Source: Methylorubrum suomiense
GTDB lineage: Bacteria > Pseudomonadota > Alphaproteobacteria > Rhizobiales > Beijerinckiaceae
Assembly: GCF_022179765.1 (NCBI RefSeq)
Contig: NZ_BPRE01000027.1
Coordinates: 1 to 38,816 of the forward strand
Length of the DNA stretch: 38,816 nt
Direction of reading: 5' to 3'
Below are positions 1 to 6,340 of this stretch, one piece after another. The position numbers were made by a program, and so were the translations under genes. The notes under the pieces are model-generated. The model ran no database searches, was not told the DNA's origin, and saw only the letters and a list, made by a program, of their open reading frames with translations. The number at the start of each line of letters is the position of its first letter. Positions within the stretch are counted from its first letter, which is position 1.

Positions 1-73
1 GCATGCGGGCGATGGTGCTTTTGCCAACGCCGCCTTTCTGCCCAAGCACGCTGATGATGTAAGGGTCTGCCAT
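1..73 (-). CDS. parA: ParA partition ATPase, N-terminal fragment (cut by linearisation)
   Basis: The ATG is at 73-71 on the minus strand. Upstream sequence on that strand contains AAAGGAAAAGG, a good ribosome-binding site. The 24 residues visible include the deviant Walker A lysine motif KGGVGKST. This is the duplicate of the N-terminus of the complete gene at 38101-38778 and not a second gene. See that entry for function. Confidence 0.93.
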   Translation of the reverse strand, partial: MADPYIISVLGQKGGVGKSTIARM

Positions 74-111
74 GATTTGCCTTTTCCTTTCTCGACGCTC
101 CTACGCTCGTA
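1..111. repeat. Terminal redundancy, left copy (circular molecule)
   Basis: Bases 1-111 are identical to bases 38706-38816, base for base. This is what an assembler leaves at the ends of a closed circle. Joining the ends gives a 38,705-bp circle and restores parA, which is otherwise cut here. A genuine long terminal repeat of a linear element is the alternative. It is unlikely because the repeat starts and stops inside a gene without any inverted or phage-like end structure. Confidence 0.93.
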
Positions 112-189
112 TGGTCGTACGTACGTATGGGTGTATGAGCCGCGTTCTGTAGGGTCGTACATACCGCGCTTCGGTGGTTCGTACGGTTT
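101..189. repeat. CGTACG-type repeat cluster A upstream of parA
   Basis: Overlapping copies of TCGTACG/CGTATG occur just upstream of the parA start: TCGTACGTACGTATG around 115-128, GTCGTACATA around 154-163, and TTCGTACGG around 178-186. The same words recur in cluster B (274-338) and near 29.0, 34.1 and 37.8 kb. The position between the parA start and the next gene, plus short repeated words, is typical of an operator/centromere bound by a ribbon-helix-helix partition protein such as the one at 37799-38104. That function is inferred. Confidence 0.55.
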
Positions 190-273
190 CACACTTCACG
201 GCCGCGGTGAAGTCTTAGCGATGCGGCAGCACCGTCGATGAGACCACTTCACGGGCCCAGTGTGCTCAGAAAG

Positions 274-338
274 ATACGAACCGCGGGATGTACATACCTA
301 CTCTTGTAGGTTCGTACGTACGTACGTCGGTACGAACG
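274..338. repeat. CGTACG-type repeat cluster B
   Basis: The stretch holds GATACGAACC, ATGTACATAC and then TTCGTAC-N12-GTACGAA (311-336), an inverted repeat whose centre is further GTACGTACGT. With cluster A it forms a roughly 270-bp gene-free region between parA and the HEPN gene. It is a candidate par centromere. No ORF in this interval has a credible start or coding pattern. Confidence 0.5.
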
Positions 339-340
339 CG

Positions 341-997
341 CTACAGGATCGCCGTCAGCGCCGGATCGACCTGGCTGTTGACGATGATCATCTGCGGTGG
401 GCAGACGGCTAGGAAGCGGCTGTGTGTTGCCGTCCAAAGCGCAGCCTGGGGTGACAGCCACTGCGTCAGGGTCTCGATCTCCTGATAGGCGTTCAGGAGG
501 TTGAGCTGCACAATCGGCTCGTAATGGGCGATCCGGTTCCGCAGACCGCGCACGTCATCGAGCTGGCCGGACACGCTCCGGCGGTGGATCCCCTGAGCGC
601 CTACGAAGATCGGCCGCAGATGCTGCCAGAGGTGATGCTGGTGGCGGTTAAACATGCCGGTCCAGAAGCCCAGGCTGAGTTCGGCCACCACGTGCCCCCG
701 GGTCAGACCCGTACCGAGCGAAGCAAGCTTGCGATGGGCATCCTGGACCTTGCGCTGCAGGGGCACATGGCGGACCACCGCGGGATCGTTGAACCAGTTC
801 GAGGTTAACTGGGCACTCAGCGCATCGTCCACGCGGTTGCGCAGCACGATCTCCAGGGTGTGCAAGGGTGTGTAGAAAGCCTCGGCCAGAGCGACGTTGC
901 GGGCGTAGAGCCGGTGGGCCAACGCGGCATCGTTGTTGGCCCAAGCCAGATAGCGGGCGAAGCGGGCCGGCGCGACCGTATCAACGAACGTGCTCAT
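341..997 (-). CDS. Abi-like HEPN-domain protein
   Basis: The 218-residue protein looks all-helical and carries LRNRIAHYEPI near residues 152-162. The Arg153-x4-His158 spacing fits the RX4-6H active-site motif of HEPN ribonucleases, and the surrounding words are typical of Abi-like (AbiD/F, Abi_2) proteins. Such proteins usually cut RNA during phage infection or act as toxins. ATG at 997 is chosen because AAGGGGG lies 12 bases upstream; a TTG at 1009 is also in frame. There is no adjacent antitoxin of the MNT type. The neighbours are the presumed par centromere on one side and the caspase operon on the other. The family call is fairly firm. Anti-phage function is inference. Confidence 0.75.
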   Translation of the reverse strand: MSTFVDTVAPARFARYLAWANNDAALAHRLYARNVALAEAFYTPLHTLEIVLRNRVDDALSAQLTSNWFNDPAVVRHVPLQRKVQDAHRKLASLGTGLTRGHVVAELSLGFWTGMFNRHQHHLWQHLRPIFVGAQGIHRRSVSGQLDDVRGLRNRIAHYEPIVQLNLLNAYQEIETLTQWLSPQAALWTATHSRFLAVCPPQMIIVNSQVDPALTAIL

Positions 998-1009
998 CCC
1001 CTCAAACAA

Positions 1010-1435
1010 CCCCCTTGAACTTTTCAGCCAGTTGACCCATTATATTTGGGTAAGCCCCGGCTGGTCCCTGCTCTGCATACCTCCGGGGTAAGCTTTTTCT
1101 ATCGTTTAAGCAAATATTCTTCTGCAGTCTGCTCAACCGACTGGCGCCCTGTTCACGAGAAAGCCGCCCGTAAAGGAGCGGCTTTTAATGTATCTGGGCC
1201 AGGAATTTCACTCAGAATAGTCGGCAGTTTAATCATCTGCAAAGCGTCGCGCCCATCCTGTGGAACAGGATCAATTAAAGCTGTGGGAACCGAGGAACTG
1301 ATCGCTTTGATCTTCTTGGTTTTGGCGGATTAGATTGTTTTGAGAAATAAATCGGGTTCTGGATGCTATAATTTGTGTCCAGGTGATTTAAAAAACCTCC
1401 GCCCAGAAACTGGATGGAGGCATATCGAAAGCTGC
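1010..1435. other. G+C-poor intergenic stretch, possible gene remnant
   Basis: About 425 bp between the HEPN gene and a small ORF, clearly poorer in G+C than the flanks. On the minus strand an open stretch from about 1331 to 1155 reads like protein (it includes IDPVPQDGRDALQMIKLP) but has no usable start and ends within a hairpin, so it may be the tail of a decayed gene. A hairpin lies at 1160-1186. Nothing else could be supported. Confidence 0.35.
1160..1186. terminator. Hairpin with T-run, possible terminator
   Basis: AAAGCCGC (1160-1167) pairs with GCGGCTTT (1178-1185) across a 10-base loop and is followed by TTTT on the plus strand. The stem starts with A-runs, so it could work in both directions. 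It would insulate the HEPN gene from the caspase side. Confidence 0.5.
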
Positions 1436-1570
1436 TCAGGGCAGCGGCAGAGGACGCATCGCACGAAGCGCCTCAAGAGCACCACGGGTCCAGTCCTTGC
1501 GCAGGTACGCACTGTCGTACCAGCGGGCCAGCCAGCGGTTGTTCATGCATTCATCGTAAGTGTAGCGCAT
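1436..1570 (-). CDS. Small hypothetical protein (44 aa)
   Basis: A short ORF begins MRYTYDECMNNRWLARWYD. It is preceded on the minus strand by GTGAGGTTAGTT, giving a GAGG ribosome-binding site about 7 bases before the ATG. The peptide is rich in aromatic and charged residues, unlike a random shadow, and ends in a Pro/Leu-rich tail. No family is recognised. It is divergent from the caspase operon and could share a regulatory region with it. The good start signal and composition are the only support. Confidence 0.42.
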   Translation of the reverse strand: MRYTYDECMNNRWLARWYDSAYLRKDWTRGALEALRAMRPLPLP

Positions 1571-1744
1571 AACTAACCTCACAGGGGAAAAGTGATGGAG
1601 TGGTTTTCTCCTCTCTATAAATCATTCCCGTAGGGTTATCTGACAGATATACTTCTGCTCACCTGCTCAAAACCGGTCCCCTAGCAACCTTATGCGTATG
1701 GCGATAAACCACCTGAACGCACTGTTTTGGGTCGGGGGCAAGGT

Positions 1745-2065
1745 GTGGCTCAAGCACGCTGGGTGGCAGACGCAATCGATGTCTTGGAGGAACGTGGATG
1801 CCAATTAGAAATTACAGATAAAAACCATTACAAAATCTATATCTACTACCAAGGCAGGAAGCTGCCAAAGCCATGGATAGCCCCCAAAACGCCAAGTGAT
1901 TATAGATCGCAAAAGAACTCGATTGCTGGCCTTAAAAGATTGCTGCGCGAGGAGGGGATCGAACCGCCGCAGTTCCGTTACAGGGGCGATCAACCCGATA
2001 CGGATTGGGCACGCTTGTGGGACATCATCGATGAGGCAGAAGCCTCTGATCCGTCTCAGGAGTAG
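1745..2065 (+). CDS. Small HicA-like hypothetical protein upstream of the caspase
   Basis: The 106-residue protein starts with a helix (residues about 2-17), then a short strand and the words KNHYKIY, then a Lys/Pro-rich turn, then SDYRSQKNSIAGLKRLLREEGI. This helix-strand-strand-helix order resembles small double-stranded-RNA-binding-fold proteins such as HicA toxins, with NHYKI in the place of the usual SHHKF. The match is by eye and weak, and no HicB partner follows. The GTG at 1745 is preferred because GGGGG lies about 6 bases upstream; a TTG at 1727 is also in frame. The stop is 6 bases before the caspase start, so the two are co-transcribed and probably act together. The gene is G+C-poor compared with the plasmid average. 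Confidence 0.6.
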   Translation: MAQARWVADAIDVLEERGCQLEITDKNHYKIYIYYQGRKLPKPWIAPKTPSDYRSQKNSIAGLKRLLREEGIEPPQFRYRGDQPDTDWARLWDIIDEAEASDPSQE

Positions 2066-2071
2066 CCGTCC

Positions 2072-3511
2072 GTGAGTGACCAGGCAGCGCCAGCATATGC
2101 ACGCAAGGTTGCGCTGATTATCGGCAACAACGACTATCGGTATCTGCCGAAACTGCGTAATGCTGTCAACGACGCACGTCTTCTGGCTAATCGTTTAAGT
2201 TCTGCTGACTACGAGATTGAGCTTTGCGAGAATATTAGGCTGACCGAGTTCAACCGCGCTCTGAAGATATTTAGATCCAAACTTGTATCTGGCAGCCTTG
2301 GGGTACTTTGGTATTCAGGCCATGGCGTCCAAAGTGGCGGGCGCAATTATTTGATCCCAGTTAATGCCGAACTCTATGCACATAATGACCTGCATGGTCA
2401 GTCCATTTCCCTTACGGATACTCTCGATCGCTTTGATCGCACGTCACACAATGCCTTGCTCGTCTTTATCGACGCCTGCCGACGAGATCTGTTTTTGGAG
2501 AATAATACGCGGGATATAACCTCTGCAACGGGCCTAAACCTGGCTCATACGCGAACACCTCAAGGGACATACATCGTCTATTCTGCCGGCAGCAACCAAG
2601 CTGCCTTAGACTCACTGGGCAGAGGTGATGACAGCCCGAATGGTCTCTTTGCCAGAGAGCTTATCCCACGCATGACTGAGCCTGGCGTGGACGTTGAAAC
2701 AGCCTTCAAACAGGCAAGGCGGGTCGTTAGAGAATGCGCAAGATCCATCGGAAAGGAACAGGATCCGGCGTACTACAATGAATTATCTGACGACGTTTGC
2801 TTGATCGAAGCAAAGATAGCATGTTCGGGTAATGCATCCGCTTCACCAACAAACGCGGTTGAACCTGATACGATAAATGGCAGCTCTCCTGCGGACGGCT
2901 CACTTCCTTCCGAAGCTCCTACCGTACTGATCCGCTCCCCAAAATGGCTCGATAAGCCGTTTATATCTGACACAAAATCCCCGCGAGAGGCTATTGCAAG
3001 TCACACAGATACGCGCTCATGGGCTACCTGGGCTAATGAGAAATTGTATAGCTATCTTATAAACAACAGGATCGCGGATGTCGCAAAAATCCAGCATCCG
3101 TCAAAGCTCATCGCCAAGCGTGTCGTTAACGGATTTCAGTTTGTCACATTTGATGATGGCTTTGAGATTTGCCCCTATCTAAGCCAGGTTTCAGTATTCC
3201 GTACATTTGCAAATGCAATTTCGTCGCTTACCGCGACACAAGGCACCCCTCTCATCAGCAAAATTTCCAGCAGCTTTCTCCGTTTAATGCGCTTAGGCCG
3301 CGCACATTCGGAAATTTATGAGGCCGATACAGTCGATTTTGATGCTTCCAAATACTATGGCCAAATTGTTGCGAAAGTTACATACCGTAATAAGCCAGGA
3401 TTATTGATGATAGATCCAGGGTACGGCTCATACATTTTGCATAGTGGACCTCATTTTTACCCAACGGCTGAGCAATTTTCAATAAGCCGTCATACCGATG
3501 CAGAGAGTTGA
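2072..3511 (+). CDS. Caspase-family (peptidase C14) protein with unknown C-terminal domain
   Basis: The 479-residue protein opens with RKVALIIGNNDY, the first strand of a caspase/metacaspase fold. The catalytic dyad is visible as His84 in WYSGHG and Cys136 in FIDACR. Residues about 10-250 form the protease. A Ser/Pro-rich linker follows, and then a domain of about 190 residues (290-479) that I do not recognise. There is no signal peptide or membrane segment, so it is probably cytoplasmic. The start is GTG, with AGGAG 9 bases upstream (2058-2062) overlapping the end of the previous gene. Bacterial caspase-like proteases often serve as suicide effectors in phage defence, paired with a sensor. 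Here the C-terminal domain and the small upstream protein are the candidates for sensing. Low G+C suggests recent acquisition. Confidence 0.85.
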   Translation: MSDQAAPAYARKVALIIGNNDYRYLPKLRNAVNDARLLANRLSSADYEIELCENIRLTEFNRALKIFRSKLVSGSLGVLWYSGHGVQSGGRNYLIPVNAELYAHNDLHGQSISLTDTLDRFDRTSHNALLVFIDACRRDLFLENNTRDITSATGLNLAHTRTPQGTYIVYSAGSNQAALDSLGRGDDSPNGLFARELIPRMTEPGVDVETAFKQARRVVRECARSIGKEQDPAYYNELSDDVCLIEAKIACSGNASASPTNAVEPDTINGSSPADGSLPSEAPTVLIRSPKWLDKPFISDTKSPREAIASHTDTRSWATWANEKLYSYLINNRIADVAKIQHPSKLIAKRVVNGFQFVTFDDGFEICPYLSQVSVFRTFANAISSLTATQGTPLISKISSSFLRLMRLGRAHSEIYEADTVDFDASKYYGQIVAKVTYRNKPGLLMIDPGYGSYILHSGPHFYPTAEQFSISRHTDAES

Positions 3512-3552
3512 TCCGGGCTGCTAACAAGAAGAGGCTTGCTGTATTCTTATAT

Positions 3553-3993
3553 TCAATAGCGGAACGGGTAGGGGCCGAGGAACAGGTCGCCTAGCGCCTT
3601 GCGGTGCCGGTAGGTGAACCAGCGCTGGCGCAGGTGCTCAGTCCTGTCGTGCAGGATGTGACAGCGCTGGCAGAGCGCCCTTAGGTTCTTCGGATCGTTG
3701 TTGCCCGGGTCGTGGTCGAGGTGCGCGCAGGCCAGGTAGACGCGCGTGGTTTCGATCACCGTGCCGGCGGGGAGGCATTCCAGCGGCGGCAGCTTCAAGG
3801 GTCGGCCACGACTGCTGCGCCAGGTCTTTGCTGCCGCATCCCACCAGCGGCCATCCCCTAAATGAGGGATCAGCTGCCCGTGCGGCCGGCCGCAACTCTC
3901 GCAGCAGCCCCTGGCCCGGCCGAAGCGGATCACATCGGACAGCTGCGCCCAGTCGATCGGATAGAAAAAGCGGTTCTCCGGGCGGATCGGCAT
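3553..3993 (-). CDS. HNH endonuclease-like protein
   Basis: The 146-residue protein has a zinc-knuckle layout with Cys31-x2-Cys34 and Cys108-x2-Cys111. These enclose the HNH core: His91/His94 in CAHLDHDP, then NNDPKNLRALC, then HILHD with His112/His115. The family cuts DNA with one metal ion. ATG at 3993 is chosen because it lies 4 bases after the resolvase stop; a longer frame to 4071 would overlap the resolvase. It is transcribed behind the resolvase, an arrangement suggesting one mobile or stabilising module. Whether it is a homing-type nuclease, a restriction enzyme or a domesticated DNA-processing factor cannot be told. Confidence 0.8.
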   Translation of the reverse strand: MPIRPENRFFYPIDWAQLSDVIRFGRARGCCESCGRPHGQLIPHLGDGRWWDAAAKTWRSSRGRPLKLPPLECLPAGTVIETTRVYLACAHLDHDPGNNDPKNLRALCQRCHILHDRTEHLRQRWFTYRHRKALGDLFLGPYPFRY

Positions 3994-3997
3994 GCGG

Positions 3998-4582
3998 TCA
4001 GCCCTCCGGGCGCGCCTGGCTGCGCGCGCGTGCCTGCGGGAAGTAGGTGTAGAAGGTCCGCGCACTGACACCGAGGCGCTTGGCGATCTCGGCGATTGGG
4101 ATGGTGCCGGCGTCGATCATGGCCCGGCCGGCGGCCAAGTCGGCGTCGGACAGCCGGCGCGGGCGTCCGCCCTTGCGGCCGCGGGCCAGGGCGGCCTTGA
4201 GGCCGGCGTGGGTCCGCTCGCGGTTCAGGTCCAGGAAATACTCGGCGATCGTCCCGAGGAAGTTGAACATCATCCGCCCGGTGGCGGTCTCGGTGTCCAC
4301 CTGCTCGGTGAGCGAGCGCAGCTTAACGCCGCGCTCCTGCAGCATGTGCGCGGTGTCGAGCATTTCACGGAGGGAGCGACCGAGACGGTCGATCTTCCAG
4401 ACCACCAGTTGATCCTCTGTGCGCAGGAAGTCCAACGCGGCTTCAAGGGCCGGGCGCTTGGTGCCGGCGCGCCCGCTCTCTTTTTCCTCGAAGATCCGAG
4501 AGCAGCCGGCGGCCTTCAGGGCATCGCGCTGCAGGTCCAGGTTCTGGTCCTCGGTCGAAACGCGCGCATAGCCGATCAGCAT
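3998..4582 (-). CDS. Serine recombinase (resolvase/invertase family)
   Basis: The 194-residue protein starts MLIGYARVSTEDQNLDLQ, with the catalytic serine in ARVST. It continues with VWKIDRLGRSL (the family's conserved Arg motif), the long E-helix region around EYFLDLNRERT, and a C-terminal helix-turn-helix (IAEIAKRLGVSARTFYTYF). Length matches small resolvases of the Tn3/Pin group. ATG at 4582 is chosen because the catalytic N-terminus begins there; an in-frame extension to 4630 runs through the presumed recombination site. Two 26-bp res-like sites lie immediately upstream. No Tn3 transposase or 38-bp ends are present, so it probably serves plasmid multimer resolution or is a transposon remnant. 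Confidence 0.93.
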   Translation of the reverse strand: MLIGYARVSTEDQNLDLQRDALKAAGCSRIFEEKESGRAGTKRPALEAALDFLRTEDQLVVWKIDRLGRSLREMLDTAHMLQERGVKLRSLTEQVDTETATGRMMFNFLGTIAEYFLDLNRERTHAGLKAALARGRKGGRPRRLSDADLAAGRAMIDAGTIPIAEIAKRLGVSARTFYTYFPQARARSQARPEG

Positions 4583-4590
4583 GTGAAGAT

Positions 4591-4716
4591 TGTACGAAAA
4601 TACCGTTTTTCGCACAATAGTTTTCTTCACATATTTTCTTCACGCAAACGGGGCTGTTTCGAGTGCCAGGGGAGGGCGCTCGCCTCTATATGCAGAAAAC
4701 GGTCGTTTTTTGCACA
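4591..4716. promoter_or_regulatory. res-like resolvase site with two 26-bp subsites
   Basis: Two related 26-bp elements lie exactly 100 bp apart, at 4591-4616 and 4691-4716. Both run TGyAsrAAAA or similar, a central ACCG/CGGTCG, then GTTTTT(T)CGCACA or GTTTTTTGCACA. The first is an imperfect palindrome (TGTACGAAAA against TTTTTCGCACA). Between them CTTCACATATTTTCTTCAC holds a short direct repeat. The position upstream of a resolvase start is where a res site is expected. The first subsite would also overlap the resolvase promoter. Confidence 0.6.
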
Positions 4717-4911
4717 TTCTGAGGGACGCCAGTTGGGTAATCCTTGCCCCGATGCACCCACATCTTCTACGAAAGCGCAGTCGCCTTATCAGGTTGCCAG
4801 GTCGATAACAGCTAAATAGAGGATCGATCAGACCTCAATTTCGCCTGGTTAATGCTAAAATTACATCGATTTTAATTTGACGCCGCATCGTGTGCGGCGC
4901 TGAATGCTGCT

Positions 4912-4950
4912 GGAACCTTTCTCTTTCAACCTCGGTGGTTGGAAGGTTCC
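4912..4950. other. Long imperfect hairpin
   Basis: GGAACCTT at 4912-4919 pairs with AAGGTTCC at 4943-4950, and CAACC/GGTTG pair further in around a TCGG-type loop. A second small hairpin (CGCCGCA/TGTGCGGCG) lies just upstream at about 4881-4899. The region between the res site and 4980 has no gene. The role is unknown: a structured RNA leader, a terminator stem or a transposon end fragment are possible. Confidence 0.35.
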
Positions 4951-4981
4951 GTTTCAGCGTGGCTGTCGGGCCACGAATGAG

Positions 4982-5015
4982 GAGGGCCACCCGCAAGGGT
5001 GGCCCTCTGCCTTTT
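4982..5015. terminator. Rho-independent terminator-like hairpin
   Basis: An 11-bp perfect stem GAGGGCCACCC/GGGTGGCCCTC with a GCAA loop (4982-5007) is followed by TGCCTTTT. The T-run is on the plus strand, but the stem also lies just after the stop of the minus-strand Cys-rich gene at 5049, so it may end transcripts from both sides. Confidence 0.7.
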
Positions 5016-5048
5016 CAGCCGTTCCGCCGCCGCGCGGTGTGATGTGGC

Positions 5049-5246
5049 TTAGGCCCGCTTGCTCATGTTGGTCTTCATGCCCTCGCAGCAGCAGCCGCCC
5101 TTCTTGCCCTTCATGTTCATGGCCATACCGCCCTTGCCGCACATCATCGCGCCCTTACCCTTGCCGCCACCACAGCAGCTCATCGCCAGAGCGGGGGCAG
5201 CGCTCAGCAGCAGCAGGGTGGCCGTCGTGATCGCCAGCGTCTTCAT
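5049..5246 (-). CDS. Cys/Met-rich small exported protein, copy 1
   Basis: The 65-residue product has a clear signal peptide (MKTLAITTATLLLLSAAPALA). The mature part is about 44 residues and contains SCCGGGKGKG, a single Cys, NMKGKKGG and a CCC triplet, with Met scattered between: six Cys (24, 25, 36, 52, 53, 54) and many Met. Such composition suits binding of soft metals, copper above all, in the periplasm. A paralogue with the same spacing lies at 13797-13994. ATG at 5246 is chosen by the signal peptide and a GGAGGA ribosome-binding site. It is driven by a CueR-type promoter at 5295-5325. I do not recognise a named family. Confidence 0.8.
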   Translation of the reverse strand: MKTLAITTATLLLLSAAPALAMSCCGGGKGKGAMMCGKGGMAMNMKGKKGGCCCEGMKTNMSKRA

Positions 5247-5294
5247 GGTCGTTGTCCTCCGTGCCGGGCTGCATGATGCAGGGCAGCTGCTGCG

Positions 5295-5325
5295 ATCCTG
5301 CACTTTCCCATGATGGGAAGGTCAA
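5295..5325 (-). promoter_or_regulatory. CueR-type copper promoter
   Basis: Read on the minus strand: TTGACC (5325-5320), a 19-bp spacer and CAGGAT (5300-5295). The spacer holds the dyad CTTCCCATCATGGGAA. A 19-bp spacer with a CTTCC...GGAAG dyad is the signature of MerR-family copper promoters (CueR/CopR regulon). It drives the Cys-rich gene at 5049-5246 and overlaps the stop codon of the upstream merR-like gene. A second copy is at 14707-14737. Confidence 0.72.
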
Positions 5326-5771
5326 GACGCAGCGGTGCAGGATGGTGAACACGGCTCGGCCGTGGCCGGCGCCAGGGCAGCGGGTTCGGCTAGCGCCTCG
5401 ATGATCCGGCAGGCGCCGACGCTGCCGCCCGCACAAGTGTCGATCATCCGGGTCAGTTCGCCCCGCAGCGCGGTCAGCTGCGCAATCCGCGCATCCACGG
5501 CGACCAGCTGCTGGCGGGCCAGCGCATCCACGGTGCCGCAGGAGGCGTCCGGCTGCTCCTGCAGGGCCAGCATAGTGCGGATGGCGTCCAGCTCGAACCC
5601 GAGCTGGCGGGCGTGGCGGATGAACGTCAGCCGCCGCACGTCCGCCTCGCCATACAGGCGGCGCCCGCTCTCGCTGCGCTGTGCTTCCGGCAGCACACCG
5701 GACCGCTCATAGAAGCGGATGGTTTCGATGTGGACGCCGGTACGCCGCGACAGCTCGCCGATCGGGATCAA
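5322..5771 (-). CDS. MerR-family metal-responsive regulator (Zn/Cd/Pb class)
   Basis: The 149-residue protein opens IPIGELSRRTGVHIETIRFYE, the MerR winged-helix DNA-binding domain, followed by the dimerisation helix. It keeps a Cys in ASCGTV exactly 35 residues before Cys-x7-Cys in DTCAGGSVGACRI. That first Cys is typical of divalent-ion sensors (ZntR/CadR/PbrR) and is absent in copper sensors. A further Cys pair sits in the tail (EPCSPSC). The likely start is TTG at 5771 (AGGAG about 10 bases upstream); ATT at 5774 is possible. A much longer frame to 6335 is only antisense to the next gene. It is divergent from the pump block, whose promoters carry its probable operator. Confidence 0.87.
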   Translation of the reverse strand: MIPIGELSRRTGVHIETIRFYERSGVLPEAQRSESGRRLYGEADVRRLTFIRHARQLGFELDAIRTMLALQEQPDASCGTVDALARQQLVAVDARIAQLTALRGELTRMIDTCAGGSVGACRIIEALAEPAALAPATAEPCSPSCTAAS

Positions 5772-5778
5772 AATGCGC

Positions 5779-5809
5779 TTGCTCCTGTAGTGGCTACAGG
5801 ATGTAACGT
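5779..5809 (+). promoter_or_regulatory. MerR-type promoter/operator for the czc-like block
   Basis: TTGCTC (5779-5784), a 19-bp spacer and TAACGT (5804-5809) read on the plus strand. The spacer carries the dyad CCTGTAG-TGG-CTACAGG (5784-5800). The over-long spacer is what MerR-family activators untwist. The same dyad recurs in the CDF promoter at 10944-10974, so one regulator, presumably the divergent MerR, should control both. The site also lies upstream of the regulator's own start, allowing autoregulation. Confidence 0.78.
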
Positions 5810-5837
5810 TGGGATCAATGAGACAAGGATTTTGAGA

Positions 5838-6194
5838 ATGGCTGCCGCCCCCCGGCAGAGAACGCACCGCGCCTGGCACTGGACCACACTGGTCCAGGCG
5901 CTGGTGTTTGCGTTCGTGCTGGCGGTGGTCGGCCCGGTCCCTGTTGAGGCGGCCCACCAGGCCCCTCCGGCGGCCGTCGCCAGCCTCAGCCTGAGCGCTG
6001 AGCAGCCCGCCGCGGCCGGAGAGGGCGATGTCTGCCTGCTCTGCCACCACCACTGCGGCTGCCATCAGGCCGTCTGCCTGGAAACTTCGGTTTCCTTCCT
6101 GCCGCCGGCACCCGTCCGGGTGACCTACCGGCCGACCGCGCAGCAGGTGGTTTCGATCAGCACCGAAGGCCTGCTGCGCCCGCCACGCGCTTGA
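5838..6194 (+). CDS. DUF2946-like periplasmic protein, Cys/His-rich
   Basis: The 118-residue protein has an N-terminal hydrophobic segment after RTHRAWHW that reads as a signal peptide or anchor ending near VEAA. The mature part holds CLLCHHHCGCHQAVC (about residues 67-81), four or five Cys interleaved with His, a likely metal-binding knot. Size and layout resemble DUF2946 proteins found at metal-resistance loci. AAGGA lies 9 bases before the ATG. It is the first gene after the MerR-type promoter and precedes the adaptor gene by about 145 bp. A role as periplasmic metal chaperone or sensor is inferred. Confidence 0.68.
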   Translation: MAAAPRQRTHRAWHWTTLVQALVFAFVLAVVGPVPVEAAHQAPPAAVASLSLSAEQPAAAGEGDVCLLCHHHCGCHQAVCLETSVSFLPPAPVRVTYRPTAQQVVSISTEGLLRPPRA

Positions 6195-6340
6195 GCTGAC
6201 CACGCCATGCGGCGTGGCGCCGACGCAGCGCCCGTTGAGGCCTGCGCGGCTCTGTTCTGATCCGCTCACCACAAGGGAACGGTCCAACCCCTCGACGCCC
6301 CGCGGCGTCCCGGGCTGGCATCCCGCAAGACACACCCTCC

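Noticed and set aside
1046..1576. Two plus-strand ORFs between the HEPN and caspase genes
   Set aside because: No ribosome-binding sites and no protein-like pattern. They cross a terminator hairpin or lie antisense to the 44-aa ORF.
3553..4716. Complete Tn3-family transposon
   Set aside because: Only resolvase and res-like sites are seen. There is no large transposase gene and no 38-bp inverted ends.
5772..6335. N-terminal extension of the MerR-like frame
   Set aside because: Runs antisense through the promoter and the DUF2946-like gene. MerR homology begins only at 5771-5768.
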